Positions 17,206-25,882 of a stretch of DNA of 40,594 nt are shown one piece after another. The notes under the pieces were generated by a model. The model did no database searches and had not been told where the DNA came from. It was given only the letters and a program-made list of their open reading frames with translations. The DNA comes from Acidiferrobacteraceae bacterium. Lineage in GTDB: Bacteria > Pseudomonadota > Gammaproteobacteria > Acidiferrobacterales > JAJDNE01. Numbering within the stretch: the stretch's first letter is position 1; each line of letters opens with the position of its first letter. Both the position numbers and the translations under genes were made by a program. The stretch is from contig JARRJV010000006.1 of the NCBI GenBank assembly GCA_037388825.1, forward strand, positions 1 to 40,594, given 5' to 3'.

Positions 17206-18126
17206 CTAGTTATCCTCGCGCCACCACTTCGCGATCGCCCTCCCCACGAATGGATTTACCAGGTAGCCATAGGATCGGTGCACATTCAGACCTTCTTCAT
17301 TGCGAAAGTAGTTATAAACGCCCTCGTACTCGTCATGAATTACAAGACTGTGACCACGCGTCATCATGGGGCGAAAATCATCCTCGATGCCCTCATCCAG
17401 TGCGGTCAGATCCCCGACCGCCGCAATGTTGATCCAGCGATGGATGTTGCCGGGAAAACGTCTCGCATCGGTGGCGTTGGTGCCCAACAGGCGTCGGCGT
17501 ACATAATGCATTCCCAGGGGGCTGCCCAGGGTCAGGTACAGGTCGACCTTCGCCTTGTTTCCCTCGCCATGCCACAGCTCCCACAGGCTGTCATAGGCGA
17601 TGATGGAACCCATGCTGTGGCCGATCAACAGAATACGGTCACCTTCGGCCAACATTCCACGCAACATGACCTTGGCCTTTTCCCGTACCCGATCGGCGAT
17701 CCCGTCCCGGTTCTGAAAATAGCGCGCGGTCTCGGCGATGATGGCGCGGATCGCGCGAATGGGTATGAGGGGAATCAGAAACGGCAAGGCATCAGCAATC
17801 TGATACAAAAGGCGCGTGGTGTGTCTGCGCCAGCTGTCGGCAATGCGCCGGTCGTCCGCGGTCGGGCCGGGCTGACGAATCAGGGTATCGATCCAGGGCA
17901 AATCCGCTTCCAGTGACTTGTAGTGACCGTAGAACAGATGATTCCACGCAATCAGCCGGAAGTTGTCCTTGGCCTTTCCGAGTTCGGTCGCGGCCTCTTC
18001 ATCCACCCGGCGCACCCCTTCCACCAGGCAACGCCACAACTGTTCACGATGCTCCCGCGGATGCGGTTTCGGATTCTTGCCCGGAACAAAAACGATTGTC
18101 CGCTTTCTCGTGCCTGCATCGGACAT
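17206..18126 (-). CDS. Alpha/beta-hydrolase fold protein of unknown substrate
   Basis: The 306-residue protein has the nucleophile elbow GHSMGS (in ILLIGHSMGSIIAYDSL), an N-terminal TIVFVPGKNPKPHP strand and oxyanion-region pattern, and GSPLG/INIAAVGDLTALDEG blocks seen in lipase-like or palmitoyl-esterase-like hydrolases, with a late GHSLVIHDEY that could supply the His. A hydrophobic stretch near 115-130 (ALPFLIPLIPIRAIRAII) may contact membranes or lipids. The ATG at 18126 is preceded by GAGGG; a TTG at 18132 is possible. It is divergent from gpsA with about 97 bases between starts. The substrate cannot be inferred. Confidence 0.8.
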   Translation of the reverse strand: MSDAGTRKRTIVFVPGKNPKPHPREHREQLWRCLVEGVRRVDEEAATELGKAKDNFRLIAWNHLFYGHYKSLEADLPWIDTLIRQPGPTADDRRIADSWRRHTTRLLYQIADALPFLIPLIPIRAIRAIIAETARYFQNRDGIADRVREKAKVMLRGMLAEGDRILLIGHSMGSIIAYDSLWELWHGEGNKAKVDLYLTLGSPLGMHYVRRRLLGTNATDARRFPGNIHRWINIAAVGDLTALDEGIEDDFRPMMTRGHSLVIHDEYEGVYNYFRNEEGLNVHRSYGYLVNPFVGRAIAKWWREDN

Positions 18127-18223
18127 GAACAAGCGCCCTCGCTGGGGATCGTGACAAAAGTCATTGTAGCGCTACTTGCGGACCCGGTACTATTTTGGTG
18201 TCTCTTTCCACCAGGGTCCAACT

Positions 18224-19123
18224 ATGACATCTAGGCGAGTACTGATCATCGGTTTCGGGGAAATGGGTCATGCCATGAACCATCTCCTTTCTCCCCGACA
18301 CGAGGTTCAGGTCTGGCACCGGGCCCACGCCGGCGAAGTGGCAATCGATCTGGCAAGAAGCGCGGAAAAACAGGATGTGGTGCTGTTCTGCGTTCCCACC
18401 GCCCCCGTCTTTGAACTCGCAAGCCGGATTCGCGACCGATTGTCTTCAGACACGCTCTGCCTCAGCATAGCCAAGGGGCTGGACGACCAGGCTCGACCTG
18501 CCTTGCTCGCCTTGCGCGCGGGCCTGGGAAAGGACACGAACTCCGGCGTGCTCTATGGACCCATGATCGCCGAGGAACTGATGGTCGACCGGCCCGGTTT
18601 CGCCCAAGCGGGTGTGGAAGACCGCGAACACTATATGAGGGTTCGCGATCTGTTCGCCAGCAGCAATCTCGTGCTTGAGTATCACGACGACCCGCCGGGG
18701 CTGTCCTGGTGCGCGGTGCTGAAGAATGTCTACGCCATAGCCTTTGGCATGGCCAATGGTTTGGGCCTGGGCGACAACGTGCGTGGCCTGCTCGCCGTAT
18801 TGGCCCTGCGTGAGCTTTCCGCGCTGGTAGGAAAGTTGGGCGGCAAGACCGATACACCCTACGGGCTTGCGGGTCTGGGAGACCTGATCACCACCGCCAC
18901 CAGCGCCGGTTCACACCACCACGAACTCGGTTTGCGTCTTGCCCGCGGCGAACGTGAAGGGATTACCGGGGAAGGTGTACACAGTCTGCGCACCATACGT
19001 GCCCACGAGCTGATCGATATCAAACCCTATCCCATGTTCAGCCTGATCGAACGGCTGGTACGGGAGCCGGAAGACCTGCCGGGCCAGTGGCACGACTTTC
19101 TGTTCTCGGCACTTCCAGCATAG
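18224..19123 (+). CDS. gpsA: Glycerol-3-phosphate dehydrogenase, GpsA family
   Basis: GpsA reduces dihydroxyacetone phosphate to glycerol 3-phosphate for phospholipid synthesis. The 299-residue protein shows the Rossmann GFGEMGHAM, VLFCVPTAPV, SIAKGLDD, LKNVYAIAFGMANGLGLGDN with the conserved Lys, and YGLAGLGDLITTATS. It is shorter than E. coli GpsA, and the motif usually read as GPNFA is GPMIAEE, so it is a divergent member, possibly a paralogue. The ATG at 18224 has AGGGT upstream. It ends 84 bases before the rep start. Specificity for NAD or NADP is not settled by sequence reading alone. Confidence 0.8.
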   Translation: MTSRRVLIIGFGEMGHAMNHLLSPRHEVQVWHRAHAGEVAIDLARSAEKQDVVLFCVPTAPVFELASRIRDRLSSDTLCLSIAKGLDDQARPALLALRAGLGKDTNSGVLYGPMIAEELMVDRPGFAQAGVEDREHYMRVRDLFASSNLVLEYHDDPPGLSWCAVLKNVYAIAFGMANGLGLGDNVRGLLAVLALRELSALVGKLGGKTDTPYGLAGLGDLITTATSAGSHHHELGLRLARGEREGITGEGVHSLRTIRAHELIDIKPYPMFSLIERLVREPEDLPGQWHDFLFSALPA

Positions 19124-19206
19124 GACGGCGACAAGGTCAATCTGTCATCTCCGGGCGGCTTCGGGCTACAATCGGCGGCGCCCAGATTCGTACCGGAACG
19201 CAGTTC

Positions 19207-21225
19207 GTGAAGTCTCTCAATCCCCGTCAACGCGAAGCCGTACACGCGACCGACGGACCCGTGCTCGTACTCGCCGGTGCCGGCAGCGGCAAGACCTCCG
19301 TTATTACACAGAAGATCGCCTACCTGGTCCGGCAGCGAGGCCTGGAGCCGCAACACATTGCCGCGGTCACCTTCACCAACAAGGCGGCACGGGAAATGAA
19401 GGCGCGCGTGAAGTCCTTGCTGGGTGAACAGACGAATGAACTGACGGTCTGCACCTTTCACACCCTGGGACTGAAGATCCTGCGACTCGAACATGCGGCC
19501 CTGGATCTGCGGCGCAATCTTTCCATCCTGGATTCGGAAGACAGTCTTTCCCGGCTGCGCGAGCTGTTGCGGGGTGACATGAGCGGGGACAAGAACCTGG
19601 CCCAGGAAGTACAGCGATGCATCTCCCGCTGGAAAAACGAACTGCTGGACCCCGGCGCCGCCGTGGCCCACGCGAGTTCCGATCCGGTCGAGGTGGTGGC
19701 GGCCCGGGTCTGGCCTGACTACGACCGGAGCCTGCGCGCCTGCAACGCAGTGGACTTCGATGACCTGATCGTGCTTCCCGTACGACTGTTGCGCGACGAT
19801 GCCGCACGTCGCGCCGCCTGGCGCGAACGCATTCGCTATCTGCTGGTGGACGAATACCAGGATACCAACATCGCGCAGTACGAACTGGTGCGCCTGCTCA
19901 CCGGTGACCGCGGTGCGCTCACGGTTGTTGGCGACGATGACCAGTCCATCTACACCTGGCGCGGTGCGCATCCCGAGAACCTGAAACTGTTGCAGAAGGA
20001 CTTCCCCGGCCTGGCTGTTATCAAACTGGAACAGAACTACCGGTCCAGCGGGCGCATCCTGAAGGCAGCGAACCGGCTCATCGCCAACAACGAGCATGTA
20101 TTTGAAAAACAATTGTGGAGCGACCTCGGTTATGGCGACCCCATTCGTGTGATTCGTACCGACGATGAGGAACATGAGGTAGAACGCGTCGTGTCGGAGA
20201 TCCAGCACCACCGGTTCCGCTACCGCACGCGCTTGGGTGACTACGCGATCCTGTTTCGTGGCAATCACCAGGCGCGACTGTTCGAACAGGCCCTGCGCGA
20301 ACAACGAATCCCGTACATACTGAGCGGCAGCAACTCCTGGTTCGACCGCAGTGAGATTCGCGACCTCATTGCCTACCTGAGACTGCTGACCAATCCGGAA
20401 GACGACGTGGCCTTCCTGCGAATCGTGAACACGCCGCGACGGGAGATCGGCCCGGCAACCCTGGAAAAGCTCGCGAGCTATGCCGCGGGACGGGACCTCG
20501 CTCTCATGGCGGCGTCATTTGAACTCGGGCTCGAACAACAACTGAATGCGCGACAGATCACGATTTTGCGTGCCTTCACCGAGTGGCTGCGGGAACAACA
20601 AATCCGCGCCCATGACCATCGTCCTGAAGAAACACTACGTCATTTGCTGGATGAGCTTTCCTACGAAGACTGGCTTCGGGACAGCAGTGGCGACCCGGCC
20701 GTGGCGCGGCGCCGCATTACCGCGGTAAATGACTTTGTCGAATGGTTGCAGCGCATGAGTCGCGATTCCGGTGAACGGCAAACCGCGCTTGAGTACGTGG
20801 TTGCGCGCCTTGCCCTGCTCGATCGCCTGGACCGCGAGGGCGATTCCGAAGACCGCGACGAGCTTTCCCTGATGACCCTGCATGCGGCCAAGGGTCTGGA
20901 GTTTCCGCACGTGTTCATCGCCGGCTTCGAGGAAGGCGTGTTGCCGCATCACTCGGCATTGGAGGAAGATCGCCTCGAGGAGGAACGACGGCTCGCCTAT
21001 GTAGGAATCACGCGGGCGCAACGTTCCCTTACCTTCAGCTTCGCTGCCACACGCAAACGTCACGGCGATCGAATGGATTGCGAACCCAGTCGCTTTCTGA
21101 ATGAACTACCTTCCGATGACCTGGCCTGGGAAGGCAAGGGACACGAACGGCCGGTAGAGGAACAGCAGGAACGCGGACGGGCCTACCTGGCCAATCTGCG
21201 CGAGATGTTGGGAGAAGGTAAATAA
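19207..21225 (+). CDS. rep: ATP-dependent DNA helicase Rep
   Basis: Rep is a superfamily 1A 3'-5' helicase that helps replication forks pass obstacles. The 672-residue length equals E. coli Rep. Motifs in order: LAGAGSGKTSV (Walker A), AVTFTNKAAREMK (Ia), LLVDEYQDTN (II), GDDDQSIYTWRGA (III), LEQNYRSSG (IV), MTLHAAKGLEFPHVFIAG (V) and YVGITRAQ (VI). The GTG at 19207 (VKSLNPRQREAV) matches the Rep N-terminus; the frame continues upstream into gpsA without support. UvrD is the alternative, but the length and N-terminus favour Rep. Confidence 0.93.
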   Translation: MKSLNPRQREAVHATDGPVLVLAGAGSGKTSVITQKIAYLVRQRGLEPQHIAAVTFTNKAAREMKARVKSLLGEQTNELTVCTFHTLGLKILRLEHAALDLRRNLSILDSEDSLSRLRELLRGDMSGDKNLAQEVQRCISRWKNELLDPGAAVAHASSDPVEVVAARVWPDYDRSLRACNAVDFDDLIVLPVRLLRDDAARRAAWRERIRYLLVDEYQDTNIAQYELVRLLTGDRGALTVVGDDDQSIYTWRGAHPENLKLLQKDFPGLAVIKLEQNYRSSGRILKAANRLIANNEHVFEKQLWSDLGYGDPIRVIRTDDEEHEVERVVSEIQHHRFRYRTRLGDYAILFRGNHQARLFEQALREQRIPYILSGSNSWFDRSEIRDLIAYLRLLTNPEDDVAFLRIVNTPRREIGPATLEKLASYAAGRDLALMAASFELGLEQQLNARQITILRAFTEWLREQQIRAHDHRPEETLRHLLDELSYEDWLRDSSGDPAVARRRITAVNDFVEWLQRMSRDSGERQTALEYVVARLALLDRLDREGDSEDRDELSLMTLHAAKGLEFPHVFIAGFEEGVLPHHSALEEDRLEEERRLAYVGITRAQRSLTFSFAATRKRHGDRMDCEPSRFLNELPSDDLAWEGKGHERPVEEQQERGRAYLANLREMLGEGK

Positions 21226-21272
21226 AGGGCCCTCGGCACAGGGAATCGACGCCGCTGGTCGGCGAAACATTC

Positions 21273-21293
21273 GCAGAAATCTAATATTTCTGC
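21273..21293. repeat. AT-rich inverted repeat after rep
   Basis: GCAGAAAT and ATTTCTGC flank CTAAT, giving a perfect 8-bp inverted repeat with a 5-base loop, then TATATATTTAG. It is too AT-rich and lacks a T run for a normal intrinsic terminator. It may be an operator or promoter region for the unknown gene that starts at 21357. Confidence 0.45.
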
Positions 21294-21356
21294 TATATAT
21301 TTAGTGGGACATCACCTTTTTCCTTTCAACCTGCACAGAACAAGAACCGATCGGCA

Positions 21357-22061
21357 ATGGCCAGGGGCAATACCAACATTTACCGGTGGATGGACGACGC
21401 ACTGACGCCGCGCAACTTTCCGCGTTTCTATCGCCTTGTCTCGTCCTTGCGGTTTCCCATCGAGGTCTCCGACGTACTGGAGCTCCGGGCTGTCCTGAAC
21501 GACGCAGTGGACCACGCACCGGAACCGGTGCTCACACCGGACTATCGTGATTTCCGCGAGGCGCTGTACTCGGCGGTCGACTCCTTCGGTCTGGAAAGCA
21601 AGCGTCACGCCGAACGGCTGCTCGCCATCCTGGTCATGCTGCGTGGCCTGCACTATCGGCACAGCATTATCTCACGGGATGCCGAGAACGCGCTGCGCAT
21701 TCAGCAGGAAGAGGTTCGAATCGCCCGCCGCCGCTCACTGAACTACGGAGTCGCAGCGATGACGCTGGTGGGTGGACTGGCGGCCTACTGGTTCGTCCAG
21801 AAACAACCGGGATGGGCCGTGGAGGCCGCGACGCTGATTGCCAGCTACGGAAGCCTTGACCAATTCCGTTCCCTTCCCTTGCTCGACCGCGAACGCCGTC
21901 GCATCAATACCGAGATCAATGATGTATTGCGCGAACGCGTCAGCAGCATGGACTGGAAGATGCTGATCCACAAGCTGTCCCTGCTCATGGGGTACAAACG
22001 CGTCAGCGGTGTTGCCGTATTTCATGGCGAACACATCGGCACCAGCGGCATCCTGCACTAG
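21357..22061 (+). CDS. Uncharacterised protein with one membrane segment
   Basis: The 234-residue protein is not recognised. It has an N-terminal polar part of about 120 residues rich in Arg and acidic residues, a single predicted membrane span at about 128-147 (SLNYGVAAMTLVGGLAAYWFV), and a C-terminal part of about 85 residues with LLDRERRRINTEINDVLRERVSS. No catalytic or signal motif stands out. Its codon use looks like its neighbours and the reading frame is long and unbroken, so the gene is probably real. It starts at an ATG about 130 bases after rep with no strong ribosome site, and converges on trmD with 12 bases between stops. Confidence 0.65.
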   Translation: MARGNTNIYRWMDDALTPRNFPRFYRLVSSLRFPIEVSDVLELRAVLNDAVDHAPEPVLTPDYRDFREALYSAVDSFGLESKRHAERLLAILVMLRGLHYRHSIISRDAENALRIQQEEVRIARRRSLNYGVAAMTLVGGLAAYWFVQKQPGWAVEAATLIASYGSLDQFRSLPLLDRERRRINTEINDVLRERVSSMDWKMLIHKLSLLMGYKRVSGVAVFHGEHIGTSGILH

Positions 22062-22073
22062 TCGCAACGTCAC

Positions 22074-22823
22074 TCAGACGTCTTTCTCTCCACGTTCCCG
22101 CCGGTACTCGCGCAACAGCTCCTGTTGTTCGTCGGTCAGGGAGCCCTCTTGCAGCAGATCGGGTCTCCGTTCCCATGTTCGGCCCAGAGACTGTTTCAGT
22201 CGCCATCGTCGAATCGCCGCGTGGTCTCCCGACAACAGGACCTGCGGTACCTGGGTACCTTCGAATACTTCCGGTCGCGTGTAGTGTGGACAATCGAGCA
22301 GCCCCTCCACGAAGGAATCCTCCTTGGCTGAATCCTCGTCGCCAAGTACGCCCGGAATCTGGCGCGCAAGGGCATCGATGAGGACCATGGCCGGCAGTTC
22401 GCCGCCGGAAAGAACATAGTCCCCGATGGACCACTCTTCATCCACATCGGACTCCAGTACCCGCTCGTCGACACCTTCGTAGCGCCCCGCTACCAGAATT
22501 GCGCCCGGGCCACGTGCAAGCTGAACGATCATGTCGTGGTGAACCCTTTTCCCCTGGGGTGACAGATAGATGACCGGTACGCCGGATGGACGGGCCGCAC
22601 GTGCGGCGCGAATCGCCAACGACAGGGGGCCGGGCATCATGACCATTCCCGGACCACCACCATAGGGTCGATCATCGACGGTGCGATGCCTGTCCTCGGT
22701 GTAGTCGCGCGGGTTCCAGGTAGAGATCCGGACCAGACCATTGCGAACGGCACGGGACGTGACGCCGAAGTCGGTGATCGCGGACAGCATGTCCGGAAAC
22801 AGGGTAACGACATCGATATCCAC
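22074..22823 (-). CDS. trmD: tRNA (guanine-N1-)-methyltransferase TrmD
   Basis: TrmD methylates G37 next to the anticodon and prevents frameshifting. The 249-residue protein starts at a GTG ([13 protein letters not shown]) with AAAGGGA upstream. Family hallmarks are [36 protein letters not shown] and [18 protein letters not shown], the last being the SAM-binding trefoil-knot region, and a C-terminal [11 protein letters not shown]. It follows tlpA by 23 bases in a queD-tlpA-trmD cluster, instead of the usual rpsP-rimM-trmD-rplS order. Confidence 0.95.
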   Translation of the reverse strand: MDIDVVTLFPDMLSAITDFGVTSRAVRNGLVRISTWNPRDYTEDRHRTVDDRPYGGGPGMVMMPGPLSLAIRAARAARPSGVPVIYLSPQGKRVHHDMIVQLARGPGAILVAGRYEGVDERVLESDVDEEWSIGDYVLSGGELPAMVLIDALARQIPGVLGDEDSAKEDSFVEGLLDCPHYTRPEVFEGTQVPQVLLSGDHAAIRRWRLKQSLGRTWERRPDLLQEGSLTDEQQELLREYRRERGEKDV

Positions 22824-22846
22824 GGCGTGGTCCCTTTGCCCGGCGC

Positions 22847-23386
22847 CTAGCGCGGGAGATGCGTGAGGAAATGAAGATAGGCCTCGCTGTCCCATCGCCG
22901 GCCCCCGAGCGCCAGATAGCGCAGTCGGCCGCGGGGGTCGACCAGGTATGTCGATGGCAGGCCCCGGGGCTGCCATCGATCCGTGACCGTTCCGTCACGA
23001 TCCATAAGCGGATTCAGCTCGGACCCGATACCACCGAGAAACAAAAACACGTCGTCATCGGTCTCTGACGTATTGACCACCAGCAGACGCAGGTATTTGG
23101 GAACCAGCTTTTCCTGCATGGCCTGGATGGTCGGCATCTCGCGGCGGCAGGGTGCGCACCAGGTGGCCCAGAAGTGGACCATCACCCAGTGACCGCGCAG
23201 ATCGCGCAGATCAAAAACCTTCCCGTCCATGTTCGCCAGGTGCAGGGCCGGGGCCGGCCGCGGCTTCAGTGCGATGAGACCGGGTGGCAAGCGGTTTTCC
23301 GCAAACGTCACGCGGACATGCAGGGCGCCCATGGAAAACGCCGCGATCAACAATAGCGCGAAGCGGCGGCGCAACAGCTTACTCAT
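22847..23386 (-). CDS. TlpA-like thiol-disulfide reductase, periplasmic
   Basis: The 179-residue protein has an N-terminal signal or anchor helix ([19 protein letters not shown]) and a thioredoxin fold with the active site WCAPC at 76-80 ([15 protein letters not shown]) and the cis-Pro in [10 protein letters not shown]. Such proteins keep periplasmic cysteines reduced, often for cytochrome c maturation. The ATG at 23386 has GGTGA close by and overlaps the queD stop region by eight bases; an ATG at 23398 is an alternative. The partner is not known, though c-type haem proteins are encoded in this genome. Confidence 0.9.
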   Translation of the reverse strand: MSKLLRRRFALLLIAAFSMGALHVRVTFAENRLPPGLIALKPRPAPALHLANMDGKVFDLRDLRGHWVMVHFWATWCAPCRREMPTIQAMQEKLVPKYLRLLVVNTSETDDDVFLFLGGIGSELNPLMDRDGTVTDRWQPRGLPSTYLVDPRGRLRYLALGGRRWDSEAYLHFLTHLPR

Positions 23387-23741
23387 CTTCACCGGCATAG
23401 ATGCATCCCGCCGTGCAGGTCTCGCGAATGACGATCCGGCTCAGGGCCGGCAAGTCCGGTTTCAGACGCTTCCAGATCCAACGCGCCAGATTTTCGCTGG
23501 TCGGGTTCTCCAGGCCTTCGATCTCGTTGAGGTAATAGTGGTCCAGTTGATCGTAGATCGGCCGGAATGCGGCAGCGATGTCACCAAAGTCCTGGACCCA
23601 GCCCTGCGGTTGGGTCACCGGACCGGAAACATGGATTTCGATGCGAAAGGAATGTCCGTGCAGACGTGTGCACTTATGTTCCGGTGGTAGATTGGGCAGG
23701 CGATGTGCCGCCTCGATGGTGAAACGCTTGAAGATGTCCAC
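23379..23741 (-). CDS. queD: 6-carboxy-5,6,7,8-tetrahydropterin synthase
   Basis: QueD makes 6-carboxytetrahydropterin from dihydroneopterin triphosphate in queuosine synthesis. The 120-residue protein has the zinc ligands H13, H28 and H30 (AAHRLP, LHGHSF), the catalytic C24 in HKCTRL, and the C-terminal ETCTAGCIY that resembles E. coli QueD. It starts at a GTG and its end overlaps the tlpA start. It leads the queD-tlpA-trmD cluster; queuosine and m1G37 are both tRNA modifications, so the association of queD and trmD is at least thematically consistent. Confidence 0.94.
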   Translation of the reverse strand: MDIFKRFTIEAAHRLPNLPPEHKCTRLHGHSFRIEIHVSGPVTQPQGWVQDFGDIAAAFRPIYDQLDHYYLNEIEGLENPTSENLARWIWKRLKPDLPALSRIVIRETCTAGCIYAGEDE

Positions 23742-23869
23742 TGGTCACCCGGGCCGAAAAAGGGGGAACAGTGTACTGTTTCGTTTGCCGGGGTGCCACG
23801 GGCCAGGTTTCATTCCCGCCGACGAAGCCGGTAGAATCCACGCGCTTCGCACCCAAGAACAGCAAGAAC

Positions 23870-24687
23870 ATGCCCGACCATACACTTCCGCTTGTCTTGT
23901 CCCCGGCCGAACTCGATGCCCTGCGCGCCGACCCGGACGTGCGAGTCGTCGACCTGTGCAAAACCGAGATCTATGTTCAGGCCCACATCCCCGGCGCAGT
24001 GCATCTGGACTACAGCCAGGTGGTGCGCGCGGACAAACCGGTCGGCGGCCTGCTGCCCGAGGCCGGTGACCTTTCGCGGGTATTGGGAAACGCGGGCATC
24101 TCCCCGGAAACCACGGTGGTTGCCTACGACGATGAGGGGGGCGGCCGCGCGGCGCGCCTGCTGTGGACGCTGCAGGCGATTGGCCACCGGCGCATGGCCC
24201 TGCTCGATGGCGGGATTCAGGCCTGGGCGGCGGAGTCCCTGCCCCTGGACACCGCCGTTCCCAAGGTGACGCCGCAGGACTATCCCGTGCGCTATGACGA
24301 CAAGGTCGTCGCGGACCACGAATACATCCTGCTCATCTCAAGGATCCGGACACGGCCCTGGTGGATGCACGCACGCCGGAGGAATACCGGGGCGAGAAAA
24401 AACTGGCGCAACAGGTCGGACATATCCCCGGCGCGGTGAACTTCAACTGGACCGATGCCATGGACCCGAACCGGCAACGACGCCTGAAGGATGCCGACGA
24501 ACTGCGCTCCCGCTTCGCCGAACTGGGCATCACGCCGGACAAGGAAATCATCGTCTATTGCCAGACCCACCACCGCTCGGCCCATACCTTCATTCTGCTG
24601 CAATGGCTGGGCTACACGCGGGTACGCGGCTATCCCGGTTCCTGGTCCGACTGGGGGAACCGCAGCGACACCCCGGTGGAATCGTGA
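23870..24687 (+). pseudogene. Two-domain sulfurtransferase (rhodanese/MST-like) with a one-base frameshift
   Basis: Two rhodanese domains are read in different frames. From the ATG at 23870 the first domain is intact (VVDLCKTEIYVQAHIPGAVHLD, LLDGGIQAW), but after GAA TAC ATC CTG ending at 24331 the frame runs out at 24439. In the next frame, from about 24331, the second domain continues AHLKDPDTALVDARTPEEY... with the catalytic cysteine in VYCQTHHRSAHTF, ending at 24687. Restoring one base after 24331 gives a continuous product of about 272 residues, the normal length. Either the gene is recently broken or the base was lost in sequencing. It converges on an aminotransferase gene. Confidence 0.85.
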
Positions 24688-24706
24688 ACCCGACGGGAAT
24701 GGAGAT

Positions 24707-25882
24707 TCAGGCGGACGCCTGCGACAGCCACGCCCGCAAGCGGTCCACGGCCTCATGCAGTCGTTCCAGGTCCGTGGCGTAGGAAACACGCAAATATCGG
24801 CCGGATTCGAAACTCCCGAAATCGCTACCCGGTGTGAGAGCAACCGCAGTCTGCTCCAGGATCTCGCCCACCAATGTCTCGCTGTCCCGTCCAAACTCAC
24901 TGCAGTCTGCATAGATGTAGAACGCACCTTCCGGTACCACGGGAATCCGGAAACCAAGGTCCTGCAGGGCCGGGACCAGGTAGTCGCGTCGCTCGCGGAA
25001 AATCTCCCTTCGGTGCTCCAGCTCGGCAATGACGTCTTGGTCAAAGGCATGCAGGGCCGCGTACTGCGCCGGCGTCGCGGCGGCAATGAAGATGTTCTGT
25101 GCCAGCCGTTCGATCCCGTCGATGTATTCCTCCGGCGCCACCAGCCAACCAAGTCGCCAGCCGGTCATTCCGTAATATTTTGAAAAACTGTTCACCACGA
25201 ACACATCGTCCGCATGGGCCAACACGCTGCGTACCCGCGTGCCGTAGGTAAGGCCATGGTAGATCTCATCGACAATCAGTCGGCCGCCCAACTCGCGCAC
25301 CGTTTCGACGATCGCACCCAGTTCCTCGTCCGCGATCACTGTGCCAGTCGGATTGGACGGCGACACCACCAGGGCCGCGACCGTACGCGGCGTCCAGTGT
25401 TCACGGATGGATTGCGCGCTGAGTTGAAATCCGCTGCCTGCATCCACCGGCACGGAAACCGCGCGGCCCTCAAACAGGCGGGCAAAGTGACGGTGGCAGG
25501 GATAGCCAGGATCGGCGATCAACAGCTCGTCCCCGGGGTTGAGCAGCGCGGCGAGAATCAACTGCAACGCCCCGGAACCTCCCGGTGTCACGACCACGCG
25601 CGAAGGATCGGGTCGCGCCTCCGCGGGATAATGGTCGGCGATCGCCTGTCGCAATTCCGGCAGACCCAGGGCTGGCGTGTAGTGGGTGTGCCCCTGCTCC
25701 AGGGCGACAATGCCGGCACGCACGATGCCATCGGGGGTCGGGAAGTCGGGCTCGCCGATCTCCATGTGAATGACGGGGCGGCCCGCCGCCTCCATGGCGC
25801 GCGCCTTGCCCAGGATCTCCATCACGCGAAAGGGCTGAATCTCCCCCAGGCGCGCTGCAAGATGGACCGGTCTATCCGCCAT
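24707..25882 (-). CDS. PLP-dependent aminotransferase, class I/II
   Basis: The 391-residue protein has the class I fold signatures: PDFPTPDGIVRAGIVALEQGHTHYTP, GGSGALQLILAALLNPGDELLI, SPSNPTGTVI, the PLP lysine in NSFSKYYGMTGWRLGW, and a C-terminal RVSYAT with the substrate Arg. This pattern resembles the aspartate or branched-chain/aromatic aminotransferases and some alanine-type enzymes; the amino donor cannot be told. The ATG at 25882 (MADRPVHLAARLG) overlaps the end of the upstream phosphatase gene by 11 bases, so they are coupled. The longer frame upstream is not protein-like. Confidence 0.93.
   Translation of the reverse strand: MADRPVHLAARLGEIQPFRVMEILGKARAMEAAGRPVIHMEIGEPDFPTPDGIVRAGIVALEQGHTHYTPALGLPELRQAIADHYPAEARPDPSRVVVTPGGSGALQLILAALLNPGDELLIADPGYPCHRHFARLFEGRAVSVPVDAGSGFQLSAQSIREHWTPRTVAALVVSPSNPTGTVIADEELGAIVETVRELGGRLIVDEIYHGLTYGTRVRSVLAHADDVFVVNSFSKYYGMTGWRLGWLVAPEEYIDGIERLAQNIFIAAATPAQYAALHAFDQDVIAELEHRREIFRERRDYLVPALQDLGFRIPVVPEGAFYIYADCSEFGRDSETLVGEILEQTAVALTPGSDFGSFESGRYLRVSYATDLERLHEAVDRLRAWLSQASA

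Noticed and set aside
24397-24403. Slippery heptamer A AAA AAC in the zero frame of the first sulfurtransferase reading
   Set aside because: A -1 shift here would leave about 22 residues before it read out of frame and lose the conserved VDARTPEEY segment, so it cannot restore the second domain; a lost base at 24331 does.
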